NCBI GenBank assembly: GCA_019009955.1
Contig: CM032232.1
Span: forward strand, 49,130,501 to 49,194,500
Direction of reading: 5' to 3'
Source of the DNA: Riptortus pedestris
Lineage: Eukaryota; Arthropoda; Insecta; Hemiptera; Alydidae
Length of the DNA: 64,000 bases
This document shows, piece after piece, positions 35,967-48,020 of this stretch. A program made the translations under genes and the position numbers. The notes under the pieces are model-generated. The model saw nothing but the letters and a program-made list of their open reading frames with translations, was not told the origin of the DNA and did no database searches. Every line of letters begins with the position of its first letter. The first letter of the stretch is position 1.

Positions 35967-36440
35967 ACCTATATATTTGTCTGTTACCGCTCTAGCGGTC
36001 GCAATTTTTGTTTGATCGGTACCAAACTCGATATTTAGTCGTTTTATGTAAAAAGAAAGATCAAGTTCGTTAACGGCTGAAATCGGACCAGTGGAAGGGG
36101 GGGGGGGTTTAGAGGGGAGGATTTTCGAAAATTCAAAATATCTCCGTTACTATACGTCGGATCGAAAAATTGTACAGAATCAGTTGTATTGCAAATTAAA
36201 TTTACTATAAATATTGTACATTCATTTATTCTCTATCTTGAATATTAACCGAGATATTTGCATTTTTATTAAATCTGGGCGGCTAACGGACGGGTGACTC
36301 CCGCCAAAAACACACCCCCCCCCCCGCTTTTAAAAGCTAGTTCGGCTGTTTTCTTAACTGATCGACTCTCGTGAAATTTCTCTATTGTAAAACTTCACGT
36401 GGAAAATCTGCTTAGTTTACGCAGCCCCTGCGTGGCGGAC

Positions 36441-38717
36441 TTTTTAGATTGGCATACATAAGAGATTTTTGGCCACCTCCAATAAGAAAGCGTGATTATT
36501 AAATGTAGTAGTATTCTACAATTATTGTCCTTTTTCTAACTCAAAAATAAGCAGGGTTCAGAGGGAGAGTTCATTGCATATATTTATATTTCTGATTACT
36601 GAATATAATGCAAATATGTGTTAAATCCCACCTCACAATTATGTGACTCTACTTAGTTATGAGTTATTAAACCACTAAACATATCATGTCCATTTTAAAT
36701 TATAAGTCCTCTTTAAATACGATTCTTAATAAAAAAAGGAATAGACTATTGAATATATCATATCAGTCATTCAAATACGTGGAAAATCCGGGCAGTTTAT
36801 TTAATCCCTTCGTAAAGGATTTTGTAAAATAAATCAAAGTATAGGAAGACATTTGGGAGCCCGTGAATTGGAATTGAATAGAGATAAAAAGGTAATGTTA
36901 TAAACAAGGTTAAGAAGAAAAGGGAGTAGTTCTCTCCAAGTTAGAGAGGCTAGAACCTACAAGCTGCTCTGAAATTAACTGGATGACGTCAAGACCCTTA
37001 AAGTTTTCCACTAATCCTTTACTTGATTCGCTTACATTCTTTGAATAAACAAGCTTGTCTAATCTTGACTAACAAGCCAGCCGTTCTAATATTCCCGCTA
37101 TCAAAACTAATTTCCATTAGGATAAAATAACATTCCTAGCAGTATTGTCAGTTTTTAATTACATACATCTCAACTCAGAAGCGAATCCATTTGGCTTGAG
37201 AGTTACATTTTGAATAATTTGGCATAGCTATGAATAATGGATGAAAAAGTACTTAGAAATTAAATATTACTGTCGAATTTATTTACATCAAGATATTCTA
37301 ACTTTACTGACTGTTCGTTTACAAAATTACAATCTAAATTCTAATATTCATTGGCTTCAAAGTTTAATAAAAAAAAGAAAAATACACAGCAGAGGTCGTT
37401 CATATAATACATTTTATGAAAAAATCATGAAATATTCTCAACTTGAGAAAGGGTGTAAAGAAAATATTTTAATTTGCAACCTTTTCATCAATGAATACAT
37501 TGCTTTTTCGCACTCATGAGCCCACATACTTAGGAACACTAAACTTTATTGGTCAGCTTTTATCTGAAAAAGAGTGACTAGGATTGTTAATGATAAGAAT
37601 TGGCCCTTAAACAAGGATCAAAAAGCAATATAAAAAATATTATAGGAGTTAAACAAGAATCAAAAAGCAATATAAAAAATATTTCTCTTAATATGAATCT
37701 TATTCAAAACATTTAAACGATTCAATGGGATGGAAAGAAAATTTGCACCCAATTTGCATATCGTCATATACTGCTGAAATATATCTTTCTGTCATTTGCA
37801 GTTTGTCTGGGGATTTGAACTTGTACCGTATCTCCTGCTGGATAGAAAATGCGAAAAAATTCTAAAATAGAGATGAAAAATGGGCATGTTGGGCTGGGCA
37901 TGGGATGACCCTTTACTATAAATAGAGTAGCATTAATCATTTTTATTTCAACAAAGACAAAACTATATATATATAAAACCATCAAAGTTCATCTATAGGG
38001 CTAATTGTGTTTTCATAATTACTACAAGAAAAACAGAAGGTAAATCCGAATAAATGACACTTTTATAAAGAGAGTAAGAAATTATTAAGTAATGTAACTG
38101 ATTGGTGAAGTAGGAAAAATATACTACAGAGGACAGAAATTGGGTTAAAAAAATAACAATGTTTTCTGACGAAAGTAACACTCGGTATGCCATAAATACA
38201 ACCTAATACGAGACAGAAAACCGTTCTCGACAAACCCAAGTTATTTATATAGACCAAGCAACAGTCGTCCCGATATTGAAACCAATAGGAATGCCACTTT
38301 CCTCTCGTAAATTTTTAGAACTCCCCACTTTAATAATATATCCCACACAGATCTATAAATAAAATATCATTTTTACAACTTTATCTCAAGAGAGTTATTA
38401 TAATGAATTACGAATTTATTGATATTCCTACAAACGATGAAAAGCCAATAAAATGCATATTGGACCCTAAAGAAAATAAACTAATCATCTTTAAGTTGGA
38501 ATATGAATTTTCATAAATGAAATAGAATTCAGCTACTGTATACCAACAATATAGAAGGTTGGCGATATGTTTAATTGCATAAACTAATTTTAAAGCACTT
38601 AATATTGAAGCCAGTAATAAAGAGATTAAAAAAAACACATTAATGACTTGTGTGCTTCAATTTCAAGACTTTATTTTTAAATTAAACTTCGTTGTCATCA
38701 TTAATTTTACTGACTTA
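36441..38717. other. AT-rich stretch without a supported gene
   Basis: It contains a 42-bp direct duplication at 37609-37690. The 92-codon frame at 37241-37519 (+) is Lys/Asn/Ile-rich and unrecognised. Minus frames near 38000-38640 are low-complexity hydrophobic and unsupported. Confidence 0.5.
37609..37690. repeat. tandem duplication, about 42 bp x 2
   Basis: AAACAAGGATCAAAAAGCAA and AAACAAGAATCAAAAAGCAA start 42 bp apart, and both continue TATAAAAAATATT. The two units are nearly identical, so the duplication is recent. Confidence 0.85.
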
Positions 38718-38800
38718 TAGTTTTGAACGCATCTCGTCTACGTCATCTAGTGGGTACGATAGATGGACAATAGAAGAAATTTTTTGATACATTGAGCACA
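38718..38800 (+). mobile_element. Helentron-like 3'-part fragment
   Basis: AGTTTTGAACGCATCTCGTC, ACGTCATCTAGTGGGTACGA and TAGATGGACAATAGAAGAAA match TTTTGAACGGACCTC...GATCGATGGACATTTG of full copies. The palindromic end is missing. Confidence 0.6.
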
Positions 38801-39021
38801 ACCTTTAATATATTTGTATAATACAGCTGCCCCTTCCCGGAAGCTGTAACATCAAAAGCGGCTGATTCCACAGCCGGCCGACTAATAGGTGATTCCTCAG
38901 CTGTGCAGGAGGCTGCTAGACTAGAGCCAGGTGGACCATTCAACACCACGCTCCTAGGTAGCCTACACGCCAGCACACATTCAAATTTAATAGTCTGCTT
39001 TAATTACAATATTTCCGTCAT

Positions 39022-39558
39022 CCATTAAGCAGATTTTCATTTTGGGTAACTAATTGCCGTCAAGGCAATTTTCCACAACGGTGGAAAGTTTTAATTTCTT
39101 TATCAAGAAACACGATATTTAACATTTCGTGAAAATTAAAGGTCATGTTCGTTAATTGCCGAAGGTCCAGGATCGGTATGAAATGTAATATTTAAGTTAT
39201 CTCTTTTATTACTCGCCATGCAGTATGATGTTACATAACCCATCTTTTCGACTAATTTATTTCTAAACTGTTGTACAACTTATTCAACTACAACTGGAAT
39301 ATCAACGACGATATTTGAATTTAATTGCTGTCAGAATTAGATAAATCCAAAATCTAGCCTAAAAAGAAACACAGACTTAAAAATGTGAAGACAGGTCGTG
39401 CTATTTTTGTGTGGTGTCCAGTATTACATTATGGTAAAGTTGAGTGAAAACATTGGAAATCATATACACTTAGGATACACAAACTAAAATACATCATCTA
39501 CGCAGAATCGCAAGTTAATAATCTGCTTGAACTCCGCAGCACTTGAGTGACGTACTTT
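39022..39558 (-). mobile_element. strongly diverged Helentron-like copy, reverse
   Basis: Left: TTAAGCAGATTTTCATTTTG. Then GTTCGTTAATTGCCGAAGG (compare GTTCGTTAACGGCTGAAATC) and an interior that can just be followed. Right: TTAATAATCTGCTTGAACTC and CGCAGCACTTGAGTGACGTA before a T run. The order and spacing agree with copy 8. The hairpin has lost its stem. Confidence 0.5.
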
Positions 39559-39634
39559 TTTTTTGTTATTATCGCTGAACTGATATTGAATAATTCGAAA
39601 GGTTACCAATACATTCATTTACTAAATTATTATA

Positions 39635-39640
<6 letters not shown>

Positions 39641-39680
<40 letters not shown>
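39641..39680. repeat. (TA)n microsatellite
   Basis: TA run of about 40 bp outside any recognised element, 80 bp from a diverged Helentron-like end. Confidence 0.9.
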
Positions 39681-39686
<6 letters not shown>

Positions 39687-40137
39687 TGTTTTATAAAGTT
39701 ATCGCCCATCAATCCAGTGGTGAGACACCATAGACTACAATTATTGGATTAGCTATCCAACGGCCAAGTACAACTGTTTGGAATTTCTCCCCTTGTACTT
39801 GTAAACCATCAAAGACACAATTAAGCACTACCCCAAAATCTCGTGTTAGCTGGGACCAACCGTACGTTAGTATCTCCTCTTAATCTATATACCATTTATA
39901 GGCTTATAATAATATTTATTTATAATTGGTTTGAATATGGCTAGCCTTTGGTTTTATCCTTCGGTTTTATTTTTATCTTTTCCACAACATGTATGTTCCT
40001 TATTTTAACTTAACTACTTTTTTTTTAAATTTTACATTGTCTATAATTATTCAAATCATGTCTATGATATAAAGCCTGTTATTTATTAATGCGCGAAGAT
40101 TGAGTTATTTAACAATATCTATATTTTATATGTCAAG

Positions 40138-40175
40138 GAGCACTGATGATGGGCTGTCTTGAAAGTACTCTGTTT
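40138..40175 (+). ncRNA. hammerhead-like motif, weakened stem II (HHR-3)
   Basis: Stem I GAGCA (40138-40142)/TGTTT (40171-40175) with two G-U pairs. Box CTGATGA at 40143-40149, then T. A weak stem II over GGGCTGTCTT. GAAA at 40161-40164. Palindromic stem III AGTACT (40164-40169). C at position 17. Only stem II is poor. The same plan as HHR-1 suggests common origin from a PLE 3' end, although no PLE frame lies nearby. Confidence 0.4.
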
Positions 40176-42144
40176 GAAAAGGGCTTAAAGAGAGACCTTC
40201 ACCCGCCAGGCACAGATCCCTAGTCATTAATTTATGTAAAAATTAGATGATATAAGAACAAAAAGTCTTTATTCAAATGATATCCGTCGGGTATAGGAAT
40301 ATGAGAAAAGTGTATTTCAACAGAATAAATAGCCGCAACAAGTCATTAAATTTAGGTTGGGTTGATTTTTTTCATAAGAAAAATACTTTAAATAAAGCTT
40401 ACAGACTAAGAATTTATGAGTTTTTAAATAGCGTAAATATGATTAACGTACAATTTATTAGCTACTTTTAATACTGAATATGTTGTTAGAATCTGTTTAA
40501 AGAAGAGCTGACGCCGACAGAGTTTATCATTATTAAATGTAATAAGGAGAGCTAAGTAGCGCCGCTCGGCAAATGCATGATGTGGGAGAAAACACATTAT
40601 CTTTTTTATAATCAGGCAGACAATATTCATCTTAATCTCATGAAAATTAGTTGACGGACGAAGAGAAAATTTTTAATAAGAAAGAATTATTTAAGTGAAC
40701 ACAGGAAAAGGTGGGGGCGGAGCATTGTCATACTTCATCCCTTAATGCGCTATAAAAATTCGCCGTTCATCAAACAATCCTGACGTTTATGGTATACCGC
40801 CATTCAGGAAGGATTTCCAACTTCTTATATTAGACTAGAATAAAGGTCAGCAATTTTCTCTCCAAGATTTTATGCCGACAACCCTTCTCATTTGTCATAT
40901 TATTTAACCTACGTCGGTTATGAGAAATAGGCTATTCAATGTGTCCTCAGTAGATGACTAAACTGACACCATTCAAGATTCAATGTTTATTAACATTCAC
41001 AAGCTTTATAATTAAAGGTTCTAACAAAAACTAAAGGCATGTTCGTTTACGGTGAACCCGAGATCTGGAGAAACGGAAAACAAAAACAAATTGTATCTCT
41101 ACTATGAAACAAAAAGAGTACCACATTAATCCTATAAAAAAATGTCCTAAATTCTTTTTTATACACGTCATTTCGAACCAGAAATAAATGACGGGAACAT
41201 AGTAGCGGATGTCTGCATTTCTCTAAAAAAAAAAGCATATAAAATACAAAGATTATAATAAAATATTTTTGTTTAGTTTAAAAGGTAAATTTCCGTATGT
41301 AAACTACTAAAAAAGGCAAATGAAGTTACTCTCCAAGGTTCACTCATTTGTCTATAATGTCATGTCAAATGCAAAGGCTTCATTATTTAAAAAGTAGCTA
41401 CCTATCACTCAGTTTCTCGTTCGTCCAAATAGGAACTGAGAACTAGGAAAGGTTCATCGCATTTTCAAAACACGTGACAAGTCCTGTGAATAATAGGAAT
41501 TTCAAAAATAACCTAAGATTGTAATTTGTAACTGCGTGCCCCACATTATTCAATCTGTTAGAGAAGTAAAAAAAAAACAAAAAACAAGAATAGGAAACCC
41601 TAATTAAAGGAATTGGCCAGGTAAGGGCATTTAACAGGGAAAGGAAGTACTTGAAGCTATTAGACCAAACTTCACGAACAAAAAGTAGTTAAGGCGTAAA
41701 TTAAAGGAGTTTACAACGGTTTTGCTGCCTCAAGAATGTAAAGCAATATTCGTTACTGACTAAATTGACAATTTATTTTTTAGTCACTATATGAAGTAAA
41801 GCAACTAATGTAAGGCCAACTACGCTCAATACGTTATAAGATCTTGGAGACCTAGATATGGTGAAAAATAAAACGATTCAATCGCTAATTCACAAAGCAT
41901 AAAATTACATTACACAAAAAGTAATTAATTACCTTGATATATACTAACATTTACTGAAGAAAAAAAGTGCAATAATGGCCTCCGAATACCAGTAAAACTC
42001 GAAACTGAGACTTAATATATGAGTAAAGAAGAACATGCAGTTTTCAGATGTATTATGCTTGTCCTCAGAATTCCAAAATATGGACGGAGAAATTTGGAAT
42101 TGTATCTACTTCATAACGTTCACATAAGCCCAGTTCTAGAGGAA
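40176..42144. other. AT-rich stretch without a supported gene
   Basis: Several short frames on both strands with no recognisable family. No repeat ends and no RNA fold noticed. Confidence 0.5.
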
Positions 42145-42399
42145 CTAAAGGCTGTGATAATCATGGCCGTTACTGTCAGAATAAAATAGCACAGGGTATT
42201 TGTAAGAGAAATACCACAGCCCGCAATCACAAGTATCGTAGGTTTCCCTTGTGAAATTTATCTGAACTGCGTTGAATTTAAATGGTTGAAGGTGGTCTAT
42301 TTCTTTGTATGTCCAATCTTTATTGATGATTGTGATATATTTTGTGTTTTTTAGCAATTGAAGTTTAGCATTTTCTCCACTTAATTTCAAATAGATCAA
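42145..42399 (-). other. unassigned 84-codon open frame
   Basis: The minus strand reads MIYLKLSGENAKLQLLKN, DWTYKEIDHLQPFKFNAV and CDCGLWYFSYKYPVLFYSD. The composition is less biased than most chance frames here. No domain is recognised and no convincing splice signal or promoter was seen. Confidence 0.2.
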
Positions 42400-43611
42400 G
42401 TGTGAAGCTCAAAAGAAAGCACTTTTGTAGCTAGAACCACCTGGATGGCTTGAAGAGCCGCCGTAATAATGTTATGTTTTCCTTGAATACAAGCTTTGAT
42501 TGACACTGAAATCCTGCAAGCCGTATAGTTGAAAAGATCCTGCAATGGACCATGTCAGTCTGTTTCTGAAGACTTATTATTATTTGGATCTAGTTTGTCC
42601 CTAACAGCTTCTCATAGCTCGGCCAAGTTTATTTCTAAGTCTTAGCAAATTTTAGAATATTCTGAACAGTTTTTTTTTCATAAAAAAACAGATAAAACCT
42701 CTTTGGACCGGTTCTTTTCTTTTCAATGTGTACCTGGACCACGTAATACCAAATACCCCCCTAGTAAAATATAATAATAAGAAAACACTACATCATTATC
42801 TTTGGGCTGCCATACGATCAGGATCATTTCAAAGTTTAAGTCAAATAAACTCACCTATTCATTGAAATTTAAAAAAAAATCAATTTTCCTCAAGATCCCA
42901 CGACGAACGTTTCAACCAATATAAAAAAACAAGTACCATATAACTGCCAAGAACAGAATTACAGACTAAATTTGAGTCCAGATTCCGTTTTTCTTCTTTT
43001 TTTATAACTAAATATATAAATAGTATTATGTCAAATAAAATCCAAGAAATTAATTTTTTTGATCAGATTAAATAAATATATATGACTAAATAACTATTTT
43101 TTATCAATTTATATAACCTTAATTTCCTTAATATAATATAATAGTGAATAAAAATGTATATAAAGTTCAGTTATTATATAAGGCCAATGAAATCCTTTCC
43201 TAAAAAACTGAGCGACTCTGGTGGGCGTATATTAGTAATATCATGCATGCCGTGTTATGAATTTCATTTAACTATCGTAGAAGAATTTATTAATCATGTT
43301 GCGTGAAACGCCCTTTCCCAATTATAGCTTAAAAATGCCGAGAATATATAACTTTTTAATTAAGATTTTCCCCAGATTTATTCACTTCACCACAGTTAAT
43401 TTCTTAAAATCGATCAGGTAACCTAAAAAAATAAAAGCCTTCTCGCGGTAAACTAGCGTAAGGCTGAAATTTCTTATTCCATTTGCCACTTTAAATATTT
43501 TAAACCAAATTCGTAAATAAAGATGTAATACCAACAATTTTTACTTTTAAACTAAGTAATCAGCTTACTGGCCATATCTACAAGGGACCGAATGTGCATT
43601 GTAAGGAAGGT
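42400..43611. other. no feature recognised
   Basis: AT-rich DNA without coding or repeat signals that I can support. Confidence 0.5.
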
Positions 43612-43630
43612 AAAAAAAAAAAAAAAAAAA
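43612..43630. repeat. poly-A run (19 bp)
   Basis: Uninterrupted A run with no retroposed body recognised upstream. Confidence 0.9.
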
Positions 43631-43865
43631 TCAGAACTCTCTGTTCTTGGGATCAAAGAACAATTTTGAATGACTTCATACAACACAACGAATAGTGCCT
43701 CTTTTTATAATAATTGGAAACGTTTCTATGCAGATTCCTCTAATGTTTATGAAAAAATATGCTATTTTGCATTCTCAACCTCCACGAAATCCCTCCTCCC
43801 GCCCAACTGATTTAAGGATTAAACTTACGGTAGATCCACTAATAACTAAAAAAAAAATTTACCAC

Positions 43866-44296
43866 ACAAGGAACTGCGTTAACTAAACAGATTTCCCACG
43901 TGCGTCACGTATTTGCATTCGTTATTTCAAAACGTAAAAGTTCAATGTGAACAATATTGGTATTTAAGCTTCAAAAAAAGTGCTTTACAATATAACCTTA
44001 TTTTTGATATGACATGAGTAGGAGTTACTGAAGGCCGAAAACGAAAAAAACTCAAATATCTCCGTTAACCATCAAAACAGTGAAAAACGTATATAAGAAC
44101 AATTATAAAACATCACATTTGCATTTAGATTGGTTTTATACAATTTTTGATCCAAAGAATAATAACGGAGATACTAAGAATTTACCAAATTCCCCCACCA
44201 GCCTCGGATTTCAGTCGACTGACTTGATCTTTAGTTTTACATAAAACATTTAAATATCAAGTTTGGTAACGATCAAACAAAAATAGCGACCGCTAA

Positions 44297-44349
<53 letters not shown>

Positions 44350-44464
44350 ATATATATAAAACATTTTCGTCATCACCTGGGTAAGATCGATGGACATTTG
44401 AAGAAAATTTTCAAAAATCACGTCATGACCTTAATAGCTGATTTCCTTTAAGGGGCAATCTGCA
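43866..44464 (+). mobile_element. Helentron-like element, copy 15 (lost 5' hairpin)
   Basis: Left end AACTGCGTTAACTAAACAGA then TTTCCCACGTG. The interior includes GATCCAAAGAATAATAACGG and ATAGCGACCGCTAACAGAGA. A TA tract spans about 44303-44345. Then GGGTAAGATCGATGGACATT, and the end CTGATTTCCTTTAAGG with CAATCTGC. The hairpin half before CTGCGTT is altered, and the terminal palindrome has two changes. Confidence 0.75.
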
Positions 44465-45459
44465 AAACCGCTTATACTCCAAGTATCGGACATAATAGGC
44501 ATTCTATTAGAAACCAATAACGTTAACGCACTCACCCGAACACGCAAATGTTTATGTATATATATTTATATATATATATATATATAAAACCTTTGTTTTT
44601 GCCACCTGGGAGCATGAAAATGACAAGTTATAATGACCGTGTGCCTGTTTCTTCCTCGCGTGAAAATACTTGAAATGACAACTATATCCTAAACGTATTT
44701 CGATATTAGACTAAATTTTGTAAAATATGTAAATATATTTTTTGAGAATTCCGATCAGGAGCTAAATGCTGAACATCATGTATTCATGAATTACGTTTTC
44801 AATAGACATTTAACGTTGCATAATAATTGTAAGCAAGTTAAAATACAGACAATAATATCAACCATTTACATTTTGTACGATGTCGTCCAAAATTTTTATT
44901 CTTTTTCCTCTCTTAAATTACAGTTGAAAGGGTCTTTGAAAATTAATTTGAGCTAATAAAAGAGGAGGAAAAAGAACAAAAAAAGCATGACCCCCTTCAC
45001 TTCAGAAGAGACCGAATTTTCCTGAAAAAAAAAGAAACTACTTCAGAACGTTTTTTCCTCATCACATTGTGGAATGAATGTGCTTCAGCTATTTTCCTTC
45101 TTGTGTTCCAGCTGTAGATGGCTTCTTCCACGAGAATACTAAAAGTAAATTAAACAACTTAGAAGTGACAAATTAATCATTTTAAAAGTTAACTCGTCCA
45201 AAAGAATTAATAAGTATTTTATTACTTCCAACATCTCTTTATTCTCAGATTCCTTTTCATGTAAACAGATATTCGTTTTTAGAGGTAAAAGAAATAAAAC
45301 GCTTTTATTGTCAGTTGCTACTCGGGTGTCTGCCAATATTGGGCACAGCTTTCTGTCAGTATTAAATCTGTAATATTCATATTATGGCTGACTGGTGAAG
45401 GCTCCAATTGATTATCAGTGTTAAAAATAAACGTCACTACTTCCATTTGAGTTATAATT
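44465..45459. other. no feature recognised
   Basis: AT-rich DNA with a short TA tract near 44558-44585. The minus frame at 45139-45336 is unrecognised. Confidence 0.5.
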
Positions 45460-45503
45460 TGAAATAGTTCTTTCCGGGCCTACGCCCCATCACCAGGGGC
45501 CCT
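45460..45503 (-). ncRNA. decayed hammerhead-like motif (HHR-4)
   Basis: The minus strand reads CTGGTGA (complement 45490-45496, one change from CTGATGA), T, a GGGC-GTAG-GCCC hairpin, GAAA (complement 45471-45474) and AGAACT, one base from a palindrome. Stem I does not pair. It lies downstream, on the same strand, of the PLE pieces at 46498-48020. Confidence 0.35.
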
Positions 45504-45945
45504 AAAGACATTTTAAATACGTAAAAACCACTTAAAAACATAAACTAACATCACTTTTCTGAAAGAGCACAAAGTTGTTCACATGAACACTTGTATTACC
45601 GAAGGGTATATTTTAAAAACCTCTACGTGTTTCAAACCTCCAGCAGTACCACTTCAGGAGCTTAAAGCTATGAATGGCACAGATGATATTTACATCGCAA
45701 GGACTACCTTCCACGAAGGCGGTCATTCTATGACTGATAAAAAACTAAGACAGCAGATCTCTCCAAACCGCCGATCGCTGTCATATTTTTCAAAATGATT
45801 TCCCGGATAAAGAGGACCAAAATTTGGTCGCTTCTTTAGAACAGACATGATTCAACGTCGATAATATTAAGAAATATATGATCCTATATCCGTTCTAAGT
45901 AACCGACTCTTTTTTAAATTTTTTAGCTCCGCTGTTCTTAATTAT

Positions 45946-45991
45946 AAGCTCCTGAAGAGGCACCGTTGGGGGTGAGAAACACGTAGAGCTT
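45946..45991 (+). ncRNA. hammerhead ribozyme motif (HHR-5)
   Basis: Stem I AAGCTC (45946-45951) pairs perfectly with GAGCTT (45986-45991). Box CTGAAGA (fits CUGANGA) is at 45952-45958. Stem II is CACC-GTTGGG-GGTG (45961-45974) with unpaired GG and A at its base. GAAA is at 45976-45979. Stem III is ACACGT (45979-45984), and A is position 17, so predicted cleavage follows 45985. Every invariant core base is present. The open frame upstream (45583-45798) is not recognisable as PLE coding, so its host element is unknown. Confidence 0.6.
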
Positions 45992-46374
45992 TTAAAAATA
46001 AACGCTTCCTTAATATGAATGGCTATGTGAATGAGCTGCCCTTTCAACAAAGTAGGTAGTACCTTGAAACACCCTATCGTAACAGCATTTTAAACTAAAT
46101 TGAAACTTTATTCTAAAGGACATAATCAAATTTGGATTAAATTCACACATAATATATTAAAAGAAATAATGATATTTTATATGTACAAATATTTTAAAAA
46201 GCAGTAATATAAAACACCTATACACCTACTACTGAAAATCTCTATATATGCACATACATAACAATGGAAGTCATTATAGCACTAAATCAAACTGAATTAA
46301 GGCCAAAAACACCAAAATAAATAACTATAGAGAACACAAATAAATAAATACATAGATTAGGACTAACTTACGAT

Positions 46375-46384
<10 letters not shown>

Positions 46385-46434
<50 letters not shown>
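46385..46434. repeat. (TA)n microsatellite
   Basis: TA run of about 50 bp not attached to a recognised element. Confidence 0.95.
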
Positions 46435-46435
<1 letters not shown>

Positions 46436-46497
46436 TGACTAGATAGATAGAAGGAGTAATAGCAATAGAAAAGAAGAGCAAAGAGAGGGAGAACACC

Positions 46498-46720
46498 TTA
46501 GCAGCTATAATTGGTTATCGCCTGCCTTCCCAGAGCTCCGATGCTCAGGCAGGGGGCTTGAACAAGTCTGAGTCTCCCAATCTCGCCTCGTTTATTAAGA
46601 CTGCGCTCAGAATTCTCCGAGTCCAATTTAATTTCCACTCGTTCTAACAAATCTATTTTTCCATCTTTGTTCATGCGATGTAGATTGCGCATATCAGGGT
46701 AGCACTCATCACGATTCTCC
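46498..46720 (-). pseudogene. C-terminal piece of a PLE GIY-YIG protein
   Basis: The minus strand reads YPDMRNLHRMNKDGKIDLLE then RVEIKLDSENSERSLNKRG. The pattern M..L.R..K...D.LE..EI matches the C-terminus of the PLE nuclease at 26140-26220 (MKLLQRQTKGRRLDILENME). The GIY-YIG core itself is not seen upstream. It is probably part of the same decayed minus-strand element as 47614-48020. Confidence 0.5.
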
Positions 46721-47613
46721 TGAATCCGAATCTGTACTTCTTCTGTACGTTATTTTTTTGCTTTTTAAGATATTTTTTACTACTATCTATAGATTGGATA
46801 CTTATTTGTAGTGACAATCAAATAGATTCCTTGTAGAGCATGTAAAATTTAAATATGGCCTCGGTTTTACGATCTAGGAACCCGTACACACTCTGAAATC
46901 AACCGGCCTCCTAACCCAACCATTTATTCCTATACACATTTTTATTGTGAGAAATCAGTTGATTGTGTTTCTCAGTCTCCATGCCTCCCCTCCAAATTGT
47001 TGGCACGGACCATTTCTCCCTGTCAGTTGGAATCAGTTTCCTTCCGACGTTGCAAGCTGATATTACCCCAGTGCTAATTACTGCAGTTCAGTCGGACTGG
47101 GCGTCATATACCTAATTCACCTTGAATCTTTTCCGTCTTCCTCTCTCTCCCCCTTTATGCCGTTTCAGAGGCAAAACGGATTTATTATAATATTTTCTTT
47201 TTTATAAATATAAATGTTTACTTTTTAATTTTTCCGTTTATTTGAACTCACCAGAGCGTAACGTATCTTGTTTTGTTATCAATATATATTTTTATTTACG
47301 TGGAATTATTAATATACCAAATGATTCTCCTTTTGCAAATGTTTCTGTAGTTTTATTTATTCTTTTTTATTCTATTCTACCCCCAAGGTGGGTTTGGTTT
47401 TATAAATATATCCACAATTTTACTATCATTCCTCGTGAAAGAGTTATTTTATACGTGTTCGGAGATTACATCCATCCTGCCTATGTATATCAGCCTCACA
47501 TGAGATTTGACAAAAATCCGACTTGTCTACCATATTCTCCTGATATCAGTTTCCATTGGCTAAATGTTTAATGTAGGTCAATCTATTGTTAAAATCAAGT
47601 TATTTCACAAAGT
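46721..47613. other. gap between two PLE pieces
   Basis: No GIY-YIG core or reverse-transcriptase motif could be read here on the minus strand. The plus-strand 109-codon frame at 47242-47571 is unrecognised. Either the middle of the PLE was replaced or it has decayed beyond reading. Confidence 0.35.
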
Positions 47614-48020
47614 TTAATTGATCAGCCGGGCGACCATATATGTAGTAAAGGGCGTGATTTTATATTCCGTATTGTGGTTTGAACCACTGGGACAGATGTC
47701 GTCACTGGAGGTAGCCTTGAGAAACATCTTCAACACATGCTTGCTACCACCCTCTCTTTGTATTTCAAGATCCAGGTATTTTAGAACATCTTCATTTTCA
47801 ACTTCTAATTTAACTTTATAGACTTGTGTCAGGAGTTCACACAATGATGCAAACAGACAAGATTCTCATTAGTAAAAACACACATAAATATATTATCAAT
47901 GTGTCTAGAATGAAACTTGATATGATAAACAAATGGATTGCATGCTCACATAATATGTTTGACTTCCAAATAGTCTATAATGATGCTGGCGGTTAATGGC
48001 AGTTCCCATAAATAGGCCTA
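47614..48020 (-). pseudogene. Penelope-like reverse transcriptase fragment
   Basis: From right to left on the minus strand: a weak FMGTAINR-like LPMGS region, HIDNIFMCVFTNENLVCLHH in place of RYVDDIF, then KLEVENEDVLKYLDLEIQRE and FLKATSSDDICPSGSNHNTE. This parallels YLDLTISRYNN...IFRKPTASDIAIPNSS of the copy at 5513-5620, which identifies the RT thumb region of a PLE. Stops and a frame change are present, and the catalytic YVDD has become HIDN. Confidence 0.7.

Larger units (their letters stand above)
34739..36440 (-). mobile_element. Helentron-like element, copy 13, split by a Helitron
   Basis: The left part (34739-34925) runs from AGCAGATTTCCCTTAAGGGA through TCCATCGATCCTACCTAG and AATGAAGTCCGTTCAAAACT into a TA tract. 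The right part resumes at about 35970 with TTGTCTGTTACCGCTCTAGC, AAACTCGATATTTAGTCG, a G-run near 36101 and TTTGGCGG-type subtype sequence. It ends AATCTGCTTAGTTTACGCAG and CCCCTGCGTGGCGGAC. The two halves are exactly the parts expected on either side of the internal TA tract, so the DNA between them is a later insertion. Confidence 0.85.

Noticed and set aside
47242..47571. 109-codon plus-strand frame as a membrane protein gene
   Set aside because: Hydrophobic composition follows from T-rich DNA. It lies opposite PLE debris, with no promoter, splice or family signal.
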